A DNA stretch of 64,000 nucleotides from Metabacillus idriensis (lineage in GTDB: Bacteria; Bacillota; Bacilli; Bacillales; Bacillaceae), in NCBI RefSeq assembly GCF_009674765.1, contig NZ_WKKF01000010.1, positions 1 to 64,000 of the forward strand. The letters are read 5' to 3'. The translations under genes were made by a program, and so were the position numbers. Each line of letters begins with the position of its first letter. The stretch's first letter is position 1. The notes under the pieces were generated by a model, which searched no databases, was not told the origin of the DNA, and saw only the letters and a list, made by a program, of their open reading frames with translations. Shown one piece after another: positions 37,658 to 47,065 of this stretch.

Positions 37658-37699
37658 GCACCTCCATTTATATAGTAGCAAAAGAATGAAAGCGATACA

Positions 37700-37728
37700 A
37701 AAAGAGTGCCTTAAAAAGACACTCTTAC
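37700..37728 (-). terminator. Terminator of yojN-yojO
   Basis: AAGAGTG and CACTCTT stem with an 11-nt loop, then TTTTTG on the minus strand; overlaps the yojO stop codon. Confidence 0.75.
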
Positions 37729-39647
37729 GCATGGATGCTTTTTTGCAGCAGTTTTTTCAGAATTGGAAACAGCACTTCTGGAAGCTTCTCAATGTCGGGA
37801 ACCACTATGCTGAATTTACCGTAAATGTTTTGAATCGTTTTTTGCTGCCCCTCGTCAATTTCTCCATTTGCGAGGAAGATATTAATGACTTCAATTCCGC
37901 GTTTTCTTGCTTCGAGCACGGCCTCGTGTGTATCGATAATGCCGTTTTGCTCGTAGCCTGTTGCCGCAGGCTCCCCGTCTGAGAAGACCAGCATAAATTT
38001 TTGATTTTCACTGCGGTTTATAAGCTGCTTTGTCATATGGCGAATAGCATAGCCGTCGCGATTATCTTCTTCAGGCTCGAGCTGCAGAATTTCAGGTCCC
38101 CTTTTCTTCTGCAAAGAGCTCCCAAAATCGATAACCGTTTTAAAATGGTTTGGCTGCTTTGTTTCGGTCGCTTCATTCGTATCTTCCCAAAAACCGACGA
38201 CCTGGTGAACGACGGAAACAGATTTTAGCGCCTCATGAAACAAGGTGATTCCGAGCTTTGTCTGCTCCATTTTGTCAAACATCGATGCTGAGCAATCAAC
38301 AAGCAGGCAAAACGCAGCATCAATTTGCGCAGACGGCTGATTTTTTTTATAAAATAAACGCGGATTATCGTCTGTAAGGAGCTTCAGCAGTTTTTTGCTT
38401 AAGCGTCCGGTATGCAGATCGCTTCGCGGCGATATCTTTTTATGCTCAAGTGTTTTTTCGATCATTTGCTTTAGCTTTTTTTGAAATGGGACGATGGTTT
38501 CTTTTTTTACCAAGTATGCGGCTTGATCCGATGCACTTGGCTTTTCGGGTGATACAAAGACAGGATAGGCAAATTTATTTTCTTTGCCGAATGCCTCACT
38601 GTCCCCTCGCTCTTGTTTGTTTTCAGCGTTTTCCATCGCTTCAAGCTTAGAATAATCATTTCTTGCTGTTTTCTTGGAGGATCCCTGTACCATTCCGAGC
38701 GCCTGATCGCCGTCATCGCCTTCTCTGACGCCTTCTCCGAGAAGGTCTGTTTTGCTTCCCTGCTCAAGGTCGAATTGAAGAAAGCTCTTTGTCGCTTCAC
38801 TTGTTTCCCTGTGCCAGGTCGGCAGTTTATCCTCGTGTATGTCTTCATCATCTTCTTTGTTCCGCTCAAGAATATCATCGTTTTTCAGCTTTGATTTTCG
38901 TTTCAGATCATCAAAGGTTAAACCCGATTCTGCTTCTGAGTAGTTTAATAATGGCAGATGAAAATACATATTCAGCATGTCATTCGGAACAATGTCTTCA
39001 AGGACTTCTGAAATGTTCAGGACTATCTTGCCTATGTCATCCGTATTGCGGGCTTCATAGAGCTTCAGCAGTTCACTCTGGATAAACGGCACAGCCAGAT
39101 CAATTGAATTTGTCAGAGCCGGAAACTCCTCAAGCGGAGAATCCGATGTTGCTTTTAAATAAAAAGCATTAAAGAGTGCATCCGTATAAATGCTTCTCTC
39201 CTGGTTGATTGTTAATTGGCTTTTAAAAAAACGTCTGTACATCGAGCGTCTGGCAGCAAACACCTTTGTTGTGCCGGGACGTTCATGCTTGCAGTGCTCC
39301 TCAAGCCGCAAATCCTCAAGCATTACAAACAGCTGCTTCGCAAAGCTTGAAACGGCTAGTTTCTGCACATGTGATAAAAAGGCATCTACTGCAAGGAAAT
39401 CCGTGTATTTATAGCTGCCGATGCTTCTTAAAAATACATCGCTTTTCAAGCCATTCACCATATCCCGGCGCGGCCGGTTATCCCAGAAGTGGCTGATGTA
39501 CACTTTCTGAATGAACGGATCATAGTAAGACTGCACGGCAAATTCAACCTCAGTCTCATCTTTTTTTGTAAGAGTCTTTGCCAAGTCGGAGAGCTCCATA
39601 AATAAAAACGAATCGACCCGCTTGTCATTAAATTTTATATATTTCAT
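37725..39647 (-). CDS. yojO: VWA-domain protein YojO (NorD/CobT-like)
   Basis: A 640-aa cytoplasmic protein with a helical N-terminal half, an acidic and low-complexity middle (about 250-400), and a C-terminal von Willebrand A domain with the MIDAS motif DCSAS (about residue 445), FWEDTNEA and FSDGEPA. Such proteins pair with a MoxR-type AAA ATPase to insert metals or remodel partner enzymes. The ATPase gene yojN lies 12 nt upstream. Length matches B. subtilis YojO. Target protein unknown; the next genes are odhA and odhB, as in B. subtilis. Confidence 0.88.
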   Translation of the reverse strand: MKYIKFNDKRVDSFLFMELSDLAKTLTKKDETEVEFAVQSYYDPFIQKVYISHFWDNRPRRDMVNGLKSDVFLRSIGSYKYTDFLAVDAFLSHVQKLAVSSFAKQLFVMLEDLRLEEHCKHERPGTTKVFAARRSMYRRFFKSQLTINQERSIYTDALFNAFYLKATSDSPLEEFPALTNSIDLAVPFIQSELLKLYEARNTDDIGKIVLNISEVLEDIVPNDMLNMYFHLPLLNYSEAESGLTFDDLKRKSKLKNDDILERNKEDDEDIHEDKLPTWHRETSEATKSFLQFDLEQGSKTDLLGEGVREGDDGDQALGMVQGSSKKTARNDYSKLEAMENAENKQERGDSEAFGKENKFAYPVFVSPEKPSASDQAAYLVKKETIVPFQKKLKQMIEKTLEHKKISPRSDLHTGRLSKKLLKLLTDDNPRLFYKKNQPSAQIDAAFCLLVDCSASMFDKMEQTKLGITLFHEALKSVSVVHQVVGFWEDTNEATETKQPNHFKTVIDFGSSLQKKRGPEILQLEPEEDNRDGYAIRHMTKQLINRSENQKFMLVFSDGEPAATGYEQNGIIDTHEAVLEARKRGIEVINIFLANGEIDEGQQKTIQNIYGKFSIVVPDIEKLPEVLFPILKKLLQKSIHA

Positions 39648-39659
39648 GACACGGCCCCT

Positions 39660-40550
39660 TTACACAAAAAGAGTTTCTGCAATATTTTGAATCGCTGCCT
39701 TTTCCCTGTCGTCTTCAAGTTTTTCAGTGATTCCGCGTGAGATAGCCCGAAGCGGCGGCATATAGACAGCTAAGTCACATGTGTCGATAAGTGCTCTTAC
39801 AGACGCAGCTTCTTCCGAAATTTGACCATTCTGCACCTGGGTGATCAGATCAGATGAAAGAGTAACAAACTGACTGATCAGCTTTTCATTTGTAAGCATA
39901 GATTGTGAGCGCAGTACGGCCTTTAGCTGTTCACCTTGAATATATGGCACTTCAATCACAACGAAACGATTTTTTAGGGCTTCATTTAAAGGAATAGTAC
40001 CTACGTAACCTTCATTAATAGCTGCAATCACGCCAAAGTCGCTGCTTGCTTTGATTACCTCTCCTGTAAATGGATTCGTAATCATTTTACGGTAGTCCAG
40101 CACTCCATTTAAAATCGGCAATGTTTCGGGCTTCGCCATATTAATTTCATCTATATATAAGATATGACCTTTTTTCATCGCATGAATGACAGGACCTTCA
40201 ATAAATTCAATGCTCGTTTTCGAACCTTCCTGCGAGATGGTTTTGTAGCCAAGCAGTGCCTCCGCATCAAGATCCACGCTGCAATTTATGCTGTGCATCG
40301 GCTGGCCGAAAAGATTTGACAGTGTCTCGGCAAGCTTTGTTTTACCCGATCCTGTAGGTCCTTTTAATAAAACATTTTTGCCTAATGATAAAGCGATCAT
40401 GGCATCAAATAAAATCGCATCTTCTGAAGGCATGTACCCGCCTTTGCCGATCAGCATCGCATCTTCGCTGTTTTTAAATGTTTCCGATCTTTTTTTTATG
40501 TCTGACATTATATTATTCGGGAGATTTAAAGCTTCTAATTGTGATGTCAT
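39660..40550 (-). CDS. yojN: MoxR-type AAA+ ATPase YojN (NorQ-like)
   Basis: A 296-aa AAA+ ATPase with Walker A GPTGSGKT (64-71), Walker B ILYIDEIN (about 130-137), sensor 1 in AAINEG and an arginine finger region NEALKNRF. It is of the MoxR/NorQ class, which works with a VWA partner as a chaperone. First gene of the yojN-yojO unit. The ATG follows AAGGGAAAA. Confidence 0.9.
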   Translation of the reverse strand: MTSQLEALNLPNNIMSDIKKRSETFKNSEDAMLIGKGGYMPSEDAILFDAMIALSLGKNVLLKGPTGSGKTKLAETLSNLFGQPMHSINCSVDLDAEALLGYKTISQEGSKTSIEFIEGPVIHAMKKGHILYIDEINMAKPETLPILNGVLDYRKMITNPFTGEVIKASSDFGVIAAINEGYVGTIPLNEALKNRFVVIEVPYIQGEQLKAVLRSQSMLTNEKLISQFVTLSSDLITQVQNGQISEEAASVRALIDTCDLAVYMPPLRAISRGITEKLEDDREKAAIQNIAETLFV

Positions 40551-40799
40551 AGTATGGTTTTCCCTTTCCTAGTACAATTTCTCTGACCAAGTATACTAGA
40601 AATCCGATGCTTACTCAAAGGTATTGATTGCTGTAAACGTGTTCATGCCGATAATGAATAATGTAATTGATCTTTCAACTGCAAACAGTGCTGATTTTTT
40701 AAACGCCTTTTTACAGTTAACATATAAAAGAAAAGAAAAAAGACCCTTATTAAGCTCTTATTCCGTTAAAAAAAATTGGAATAAATAGAAGGATTACAG
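40551..40799. other. Divergent promoter region, yojN and germination operon
   Basis: AT-rich spacer without a recognised gene; should contain the yojN promoter on the minus strand. No inverted repeat of note. Confidence 0.5.
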
Positions 40800-40829
40800 T
40801 GAACAATAAATGCATTACTGCCCATTAAA
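40800..40829 (+). promoter_or_regulatory. Candidate sigma-G promoter of the germination operon
   Basis: TGAACA, 17 nt, then CATTAAA fits the forespore sigma-G pattern (TGMATA-like and CATnnTA-like). It ends 38 nt before the gerA-type start. GerA-type operons are known sigma-G targets, so the call is plausible, but one mismatch occurs in each hexamer. Confidence 0.5.
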
Positions 40830-40867
40830 CACGGGCTAGTTCATTGATTTACAGGTGAGGGATGTTT

Positions 40868-42358
40868 ATGTTTTGGAATAAGAAAAAAAAGGGTTTAGTG
40901 CAGCAAGAAAGCACGAAGCAAACACTGGCTCTGGAAAATCAGCCCTTATCTATAGAAGAGTTAAAAAAAACACTCGAAAAAATGGATGACGCTGAAATTA
41001 TTGAACCTGAAAAAAATGACTTTCATAAGCTGACGCTGATCTATATAAGGACATTAATTGACCTGGAGCGTTTGAATGAAAGTATTATTGAACCACTTAA
41101 AAGATCAGCACAAGAGCAAGTATTAAAAAAGATGACTGCATCAAAAATTACGGAAGTTACCTCTATCGATGAAGCAAATAAGCAGCTTTTTTCAGGGGCT
41201 GTTTTGATATATGATCCTGCTAATAATGTTTGGGCTGCTATTCCGCTTAAAAACCCTCTTGGCAGATCAATAGAAACTTCAGAAACAGAGACAATTTTAT
41301 ATGGTGCTAAAGATAGTTTCAGTGAAAATATTGAAGACAATATTTCATTGATTCGACATAGGCTTCCAATTCCGAGATTAAAAACGGAAAAATTCACTGT
41401 CGGATCTTTAAGTCAGTCCACCGCAGTCATCATGTACATAGAAGGCCTGACCAATCCTGAATTTATAGAAACTGCAAAAAAGAGGATTGAAGAAATTAAT
41501 TTTGACCTTTTTTTTGACTCTTCTCAGCTGGCCGCTTTTATGGAGGAGAACGATAACAGTATCTTCCCCCAATTTCAGCAAACGGATCGGCCGGATGTTT
41601 GTGCTTATTCGCTCGGTCTGGGTAAAATTACGATTCTTTTAGATAATACTCCTTTTGTGCTTGTAGCGCCGATCACTTTTTTTCACTTGTTTCAATCACC
41701 AGAGGATTATATAAACCGATGGCCAGTTGCCAGTTTTTTAAGATGCCTTCGTTACTTAAGCTTTTTTATTTCAATTACTTTAATCCCTTTTTATGTTGCA
41801 TTAACTACACATCATTATCAGATGATTCCCCTTCAAATTTTATTTGTCCTGATGGAATCCAGAACAAAACTGCCCTTTTCGCCTTTCTGGGAAGCCTTAC
41901 TAATGCTGATTATCTTGGAGATTATTAAAGAGGCAAGCTTAAGAATGCCGACAAAATCCAGTCAAACCCTTGGTGTAATTGGAGGTATAGTCATTGGTCA
42001 AGCTGCCGTAGAAGCAGGCTTTGCCAGTAAAGTATTAATTGTCATGGTTGGAATATCTACGATTGCATCTTTTTTAATCCCAAATTATCTAATGACAAAA
42101 GCAAATTCCCTGATCCAATTTGGCTTTCTGATTTTATCTTCTTTTTTTGGTATCTTTGGCATTGCGATTGGTTTGATCCTGCTTTTTGCTCACCTAAATG
42201 GACTAAATTCTTTAAAGGAACCCTATTTTTCACCTGTTGCCCCCTTCTATGGAAAGGATTGGAATGATCTATTCATACGAGGTCCGCTGACAAAAATGAA
42301 AGAGCGTCCTGAACATTTGCATCCTGTTCAGAAATGGAGATACAGTCAAAGGAGATGA
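40868..42358 (+). CDS. Spore germination receptor subunit A (GerA family)
   Basis: A 496-aa protein of the inner spore membrane. The soluble N-terminal half (about 1-270) has the GerAA fold (DLERLNESIIEPL, LFSGAVLIYD, KNPLGRSIETSETET) and the second half has about five membrane segments (KSSQTLGVIGGIVIGQAAV). Together with the B and C subunits it makes a nutrient receptor. The ATG at 40868 is 7 nt after GAGGG; the frame also has an ATG at 40862. It is the first of three genes. Which nutrient it detects cannot be read from the sequence. Confidence 0.92.
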   Translation: MFWNKKKKGLVQQESTKQTLALENQPLSIEELKKTLEKMDDAEIIEPEKNDFHKLTLIYIRTLIDLERLNESIIEPLKRSAQEQVLKKMTASKITEVTSIDEANKQLFSGAVLIYDPANNVWAAIPLKNPLGRSIETSETETILYGAKDSFSENIEDNISLIRHRLPIPRLKTEKFTVGSLSQSTAVIMYIEGLTNPEFIETAKKRIEEINFDLFFDSSQLAAFMEENDNSIFPQFQQTDRPDVCAYSLGLGKITILLDNTPFVLVAPITFFHLFQSPEDYINRWPVASFLRCLRYLSFFISITLIPFYVALTTHHYQMIPLQILFVLMESRTKLPFSPFWEALLMLIILEIIKEASLRMPTKSSQTLGVIGGIVIGQAAVEAGFASKVLIVMVGISTIASFLIPNYLMTKANSLIQFGFLILSSFFGIFGIAIGLILLFAHLNGLNSLKEPYFSPVAPFYGKDWNDLFIRGPLTKMKERPEHLHPVQKWRYSQRR

Positions 42359-42362
42359 GATA

Positions 42363-43484
42363 ATGAAACCTATTTCTCTATATGATCGAACGTATGCCTT
42401 TAACGGTGTGTACATTATGCTTATGACAAATAGGCTTCAGATGCTCTATTTCTTTATTATCTTGCCAATGTACTTGATTCACCCCTATATGTTTTGGGGA
42501 ATTATCGGGGTTGGCATTCTTTCACAGTTAAATTTGATTTTGTTGTCTAAATGGTTTCAATCTGAGTATTCTAAAAAAGGATATCAAGGATTTATCGAAT
42601 TAATCGGCAAGCGCATGGTTCGATTTTTTTCTTTCCTAGGATTGTTTTTCATTCTTTTAAAATTAATAGTAATCGTGCTAGGTTACGCAGAGATTGTAGA
42701 ACAGTTTATCTTCCCTTCCATGAACAGCAAGTGGCTGATCCTTTTGATTTTGCTCGTTTGCTTCTACGTTGCCTCGCAGGGAATGGAAAAAACCATTGGT
42801 TTTGCAGTGATTGCCTTTTTTTGTACAGCTTGGCTCATTCTCTTATTTTATATTTTTTTCCTGCCTCCAAATGCTTCTGTTTACGACCTTTACCCTCTCA
42901 TACCGTTTGATTGGCCGGACGGTTCATGGAAAAGTTTATTGTTGATTTGGTCATCTTTGTCAGGACCTGAATATTTAATCTGTTTAGCAACTTGGCTGAA
43001 GCCAAATCAGAACTTCCTTAAATATCTCTCTTTTGCAAATGCCATGACGATTCTGGAATACTTGCTTATATTTATTGCTTCCTTACTGTTCTTCGGAGCA
43101 GATTATTTAAGATTCAGTAAATTTCCTATTGTTCATTTGGCACGATATCTTCAATTTCCTTTCATTGAGAGAATCGATATCATTTTAATTTCGGTCCTTT
43201 TATTCAACGCCATCTTTGCGGGAGCATTGTTTTTATTGTATTTTTATGGCGGCTTAAAAATTGCTGCTTCAAAATTGAATAAACAATCGAGCAAGGTCGG
43301 TTTTTACGCCTGTTTTATTATTATATTTATCTGTCTCTATCTTTCTGATGAATGGCTTAGTCAATTTGGAATGGAACAGAGCGTATTATTGAACATTCAA
43401 ATTTGGTCAGGAGCTTTAACTTATTTACTTGTTCCGTCTTTCTTATTTTCAGTCATGAAACGAAAAGGACGTGAAAAGACATGA
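42363..43484 (+). CDS. Spore germination receptor subunit B (GerAB/endospore permease family)
   Basis: A 373-aa protein with ten membrane segments, related to the amino acid permease superfamily (YndE/GerAB). It holds the ligand site in germination receptors. It starts 4 nt after the A-subunit stop, with AAGGAG in the end of that gene, and overlaps the C-subunit start as ATGA. The GPEYLICLATWL segment is the typical family core. Second gene of the tricistron. Confidence 0.9.
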   Translation: MKPISLYDRTYAFNGVYIMLMTNRLQMLYFFIILPMYLIHPYMFWGIIGVGILSQLNLILLSKWFQSEYSKKGYQGFIELIGKRMVRFFSFLGLFFILLKLIVIVLGYAEIVEQFIFPSMNSKWLILLILLVCFYVASQGMEKTIGFAVIAFFCTAWLILLFYIFFLPPNASVYDLYPLIPFDWPDGSWKSLLLIWSSLSGPEYLICLATWLKPNQNFLKYLSFANAMTILEYLLIFIASLLFFGADYLRFSKFPIVHLARYLQFPFIERIDIILISVLLFNAIFAGALFLLYFYGGLKIAASKLNKQSSKVGFYACFIIIFICLYLSDEWLSQFGMEQSVLLNIQIWSGALTYLLVPSFLFSVMKRKGREKT

Positions 43485-44575
43485 GTAAACTAAAAAAAAG
43501 GACTGTCAGCTTATCGCTTATCTTTATGATTCTATTAACCGGATGCAGTCCCTTTGTCGAGAACAATACGATCGAAGAGATAGCACCCGTAACTTTTTGG
43601 TCTGTCAGGTCTGGTGAAAATGATCAAGTAATATTAAGCACATTAACCCCGCCCCTGCTCAAAGAAAAGAAACGGGTCATTACGATGCAGGTGGACCTTT
43701 TAAAACAGGGGAGCAAAAATTTTAATTTGAATTATTACCGCGAAATAAAATCAGGACAAGTTCGAATGCTCATCATTTCTGAAGATTTCGCTAAAAAAGG
43801 TATTACCTTTTTAATTAATACTTTGCTTGCTGATCCTGATATTTCACAGCGCATCTATTTGGTAGTCGTAAATGGGAACTTTGATGAATATCTTCAAAAT
43901 CAGCTGGAACAGGAAGAAAACATTGACTATTATCTCTACCGTATGCTAAAGCATTATGAGGAAAATGACCAAGGGGAAATCACAATTGCAAATTTGCATG
44001 AATATAAAAATAAATTATATACATCTTACTCTGATCCTATTCTGCCTGTATTTAAAATTGAGGATGACGATTTTAAATACGATGGAACAGGTATTTTCAG
44101 AAATGACAAGCTTCTTTATACCCTCTCCTATTTAGAGGATCAAATCTATCAGATAATTGATAACAATTACTATTTAAAATTCCTTCCGCTGTCATCTTTC
44201 TCTGCTGTACTTGGGCAAGTCCGCTCAGATGTGAAGATCGATCTGAACTCCAGCAGTGATATCCTTTCATTAAATGTAAAATTACATGCAAGACTTGAGG
44301 AGTACAGAGGAGATAAAAACCTTTTCAATGAAAAAGAATTAACGACGCTTACTAATGAACTGGAAGCATATTTTGAAAAACAGACAAAAGAATTAATCAA
44401 AAAGCTGCAAGATTTAGAAGCAGATCCTATTGAAATAGGAAAACGCATCAAGACACCTTTTACTAAGCCGCCTACTGAAAAAGAGTGGCTGCAAAAATGG
44501 GGAAAAATGAAAGTGGAAGTGAGCTATCAGCTTGATATCGAGCCTCTAACAAATATGAAAAATGAAAAAGAGTGA
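43481..44575 (+). CDS. Spore germination receptor subunit C (GerC lipoprotein)
   Basis: A 364-aa lipoprotein with the lipobox LLTGC (Cys at about 22), then three domains as in GerAC/GerBC. It is anchored to the inner spore membrane by lipid. Its ATG overlaps the subunit B stop by four bases. Third gene of the operon. The sequence keeps DILSLNVKLHARLEEY in the family-typical C-terminal part. Confidence 0.9.
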   Translation: MSKLKKRTVSLSLIFMILLTGCSPFVENNTIEEIAPVTFWSVRSGENDQVILSTLTPPLLKEKKRVITMQVDLLKQGSKNFNLNYYREIKSGQVRMLIISEDFAKKGITFLINTLLADPDISQRIYLVVVNGNFDEYLQNQLEQEENIDYYLYRMLKHYEENDQGEITIANLHEYKNKLYTSYSDPILPVFKIEDDDFKYDGTGIFRNDKLLYTLSYLEDQIYQIIDNNYYLKFLPLSSFSAVLGQVRSDVKIDLNSSSDILSLNVKLHARLEEYRGDKNLFNEKELTTLTNELEAYFEKQTKELIKKLQDLEADPIEIGKRIKTPFTKPPTEKEWLQKWGKMKVEVSYQLDIEPLTNMKNEKE

Positions 44576-44600
44576 AACCTTTTACGGTTTCACTCTTTTC
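44565..44600. terminator. Bidirectional terminator, germination operon and HesB-like gene
   Basis: AAAGAGTGAAACC and GGTTTCACTCTTT form a 13-bp stem around TTTTAC, between convergent genes. Confidence 0.9.
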
Positions 44601-44605
44601 ATCAT

Positions 44606-44905
44606 TTAATGTCTATGAGTGCCTTTTTGTGAGTTTGTGATGACAAATCCTGGATCGGGCACATAAAAATACTGAATCCATACGCCGTCTAAAAAGTCTT
44701 CGCGCTGATCAAGCAGCACATCAATCTCTTTATCTGTTTTTACAATTTCATCATGCTCAGTCGGTGTATCAAGCGCTATGTCATAATGAGCGTGATCGCC
44801 GTGCATTTCAGTCACAACGACACGTATCATTTTACCATCAGCTTCTTCCGTACTCAGCAGCTTTTTTAATTCTTTTGCAGCATTACGATTTATTTTGCAG
44901 TTCAT
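44606..44905 (-). CDS. HesB/IscA-like protein without the cluster cysteines
   Basis: A 99-aa protein of the HesB/IscA (YneR-like) fold by length and by the GVWIQYFYVPDPGFVI segment. IscA proteins bind iron-sulfur clusters through three cysteines; this protein has only one Cys, at residue 3, so it cannot use the usual ligands. Its His-rich parts (EMHGDHAHYD, THRH) are notable. Function unclear. It is 18 nt downstream of the first LLM-type gene and probably cotranscribed with it. Confidence 0.78.
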   Translation of the reverse strand: MNCKINRNAAKELKKLLSTEEADGKMIRVVVTEMHGDHAHYDIALDTPTEHDEIVKTDKEIDVLLDQREDFLDGVWIQYFYVPDPGFVITNSQKGTHRH

Positions 44906-44923
44906 GATATCTTCCTCCGATGT

Positions 44924-45934
44924 TTACTTGAAAAGCTGTGAAACAATTTCAAATGAGCGCAAGCGTTCCTGATGATCATAGATTGAAGCATTGACCATAA
45001 TTTCATCTGCACCTGTCTCATCTAAGAACTTCTCTAATTTGCCTTTAACAGTGCTTGCACTTCCGACAATTGATGAACCGAGCTGCTGATGAATGGCTGC
45101 TTTTTCATATGCTGTCCAAAGCTCTTCCATATTTTCAACAGGAGGCTGCATTTTGCCTGGACGATTGCGGACAAGGTTTAAAAATTGCTGCTGCATTGTC
45201 GTTGCCAGATAAGCTGCTCTCTCATCGCTGTCTGCAGCTACCACATTCGCACCTACCATAGCATAGGGTTCTTGAAGCACTTCAGATGGTTTAAAGCTGC
45301 TTCGGTAAAGACGCATCGCTGGAATGGTATGCTCCGGTGAAAAATGGCTTGCAAATGCAAATGGCAATCCTAATCTACCTGCAAGCTGAGCACTGTATCC
45401 GCTTGATCCAAGCAGCCAGATCGGCACGTTAAGGCCTTTACCAGGAACAGCACTAACATGTGATGCTTCTGTTGGCTGAAAATACTCCATTAGCTCATCA
45501 AGCTGTTCTGGAAAATCTTCTCCATTGCTCATGTTTTCTCTGCGAAGAGCACGGGCTGTCAGCTGATCCGTACCAGGAGCTCGTCCCAGTCCAAGGTCAA
45601 TCCTGCCCGGATAAATAGATTCAAGTGTTCCAAACTGTTCTGCAATTACTAAGGGAGCATGGTTTGGAAGCATGATTCCGCCTGAGCCAACGCGGATCTT
45701 CGACGTTCCTCCGGCAACATGTCCAATTAACACAGCTGTAGCCGAACTTGCGATGCCCTCCATGTTATGATGTTCTGCAAGCCAGAAACGATTATATCCC
45801 CATTTTTCCGTATGCTGAGCAAGGTCTAGTGTGTTTTTAAAAGCTTCACTTGGGGTACTGCCTTCAACAACTGGAGCAAGATCCAGAACAGACAATTTTA
45901 CATCTTTTTTTAAATTTATCCTTTCATTGGACAT
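44924..45934 (-). CDS. LLM-class flavin-dependent oxidoreductase (copy 1)
   Basis: A 336-aa bacterial luciferase-like monooxygenase with [31 protein letters not shown] and [11 protein letters not shown], the pattern of B. subtilis YceB-like proteins. It would use reduced FMN and oxygen, with an unknown substrate. The longer frame has an ATG at 45952, but GGAGG is 10 nt before the ATG at 45934. A related gene (46034) lies directly upstream on the same strand. Confidence 0.87.
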   Translation of the reverse strand: MSNERINLKKDVKLSVLDLAPVVEGSTPSEAFKNTLDLAQHTEKWGYNRFWLAEHHNMEGIASSATAVLIGHVAGGTSKIRVGSGGIMLPNHAPLVIAEQFGTLESIYPGRIDLGLGRAPGTDQLTARALRRENMSNGEDFPEQLDELMEYFQPTEASHVSAVPGKGLNVPIWLLGSSGYSAQLAGRLGLPFAFASHFSPEHTIPAMRLYRSSFKPSEVLQEPYAMVGANVVAADSDERAAYLATTMQQQFLNLVRNRPGKMQPPVENMEELWTAYEKAAIHQQLGSSIVGSASTVKGKLEKFLDETGADEIMVNASIYDHQERLRSFEIVSQLFK

Positions 45935-46033
45935 CTCTTTGTCCTCCTTCAATAATTACCTTATCTATAAACAACGACATTGTATCAAGTATTATTGATG
46001 AATGAAAACAAAACGACTTGAATGAAAAATGGA

Positions 46034-47038
46034 TTATCTTTGCTTAAGCTCAAAGGCTTCAGCAAGAAGCTCATAAGATTTAAGTTTGTCTTCAAATCTG
46101 AATAGATTGGAGATCACCATGCATTCATCTGTTTTATAATCTGCTCCGATACGAAGCAATTCATCTTTTACTTTTTGAGGTGTGCCAATAATCATGCGAT
46201 CTCGGTTTCTGTTTATTTTCTCTTGTTCATCAGGAGAAAAATCAATTTTTTTCACTTCTTCAGGTGAGGGGATTTTTGTATTTCCTCCCTTTTCCACATT
46301 TAAAAGCCATGCATCCTGGCTTAATGCCAGATATTCAGCCTTTTCTTCTGTTTCTGCACATACAACAAAAATACAAAAATTGGATTTAGGAGATGTTAAT
46401 TGTTGTGTGGGCTGAAATTGTTCCAAGTAATCTTCCATAGCTTTTCTCCCGCTTGCAGGATTGATAAAATGTCCATAAGTAAATGCCAAACCATGTTCCG
46501 CTGCAGTCCTTGCTCCCCGATGTGAAACACCTAACAGCCACATTTCTGGAGATGTTTCCGAATCAGGCATTGCTAGTACTTTTGAATATGCATGATCCAC
46601 TGGCAGCGACTGGCTTAAAAACCCTTGCAGATCCTGGAGCTGCCTTGGAAATTCATTTAAGCTCTTTCGTATTCCATCAGTCAGTGCAAGACGGGTTTCA
46701 GCACCACCACCGGGTGAACGTCCAATGCCTAAGTCAATTCGGTTTGGAAATAGAACTTCGAGCGTATTGAACGTTTCAGCAACTTTAAAAGGACTGTATT
46801 GCGGTAGCAGCACGCCGCCAGATCCGACTTTGATCCGGCTTGTATTTGAGGCAATGTGAGATATTAATATTTCTGGAGCCGTACTTGCTAATCCATTTGT
46901 GTTATGGTGCTCTGCAACCCAAAAACGAGTGTAGCCCAGCTCCTCGGCTGATTTTGCTAATTGCAGAGTCTGCTTCAGGGCATTTCTTGCACTGGAACCT
47001 TCTGAAATAGGTGACTGATCTAGAATACTTAGCTTCAT
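46034..47038 (-). CDS. LLM-class flavin-dependent oxidoreductase (copy 2)
   Basis: A 334-aa paralog of the protein at 44924, sharing SAEELGYTRFWVAEHHN, VGSGGVLLPQYSPF and NRIDLGIGRSPGG. The two differ through most of the C-terminal half, so the duplication is old. The start has AGAGGAG before the ATG. It lies 27 nt downstream of the MocR-type regulator stop, and the group (regulator, two monooxygenases, HesB-like protein) looks like one transcription unit. Confidence 0.87.
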   Translation of the reverse strand: MKLSILDQSPISEGSSARNALKQTLQLAKSAEELGYTRFWVAEHHNTNGLASTAPEILISHIASNTSRIKVGSGGVLLPQYSPFKVAETFNTLEVLFPNRIDLGIGRSPGGGAETRLALTDGIRKSLNEFPRQLQDLQGFLSQSLPVDHAYSKVLAMPDSETSPEMWLLGVSHRGARTAAEHGLAFTYGHFINPASGRKAMEDYLEQFQPTQQLTSPKSNFCIFVVCAETEEKAEYLALSQDAWLLNVEKGGNTKIPSPEEVKKIDFSPDEQEKINRNRDRMIIGTPQKVKDELLRIGADYKTDECMVISNLFRFEDKLKSYELLAEAFELKQR

Positions 47039-47065
47039 TGCTTTTTCTCCTCTTAAGCTGAATTC

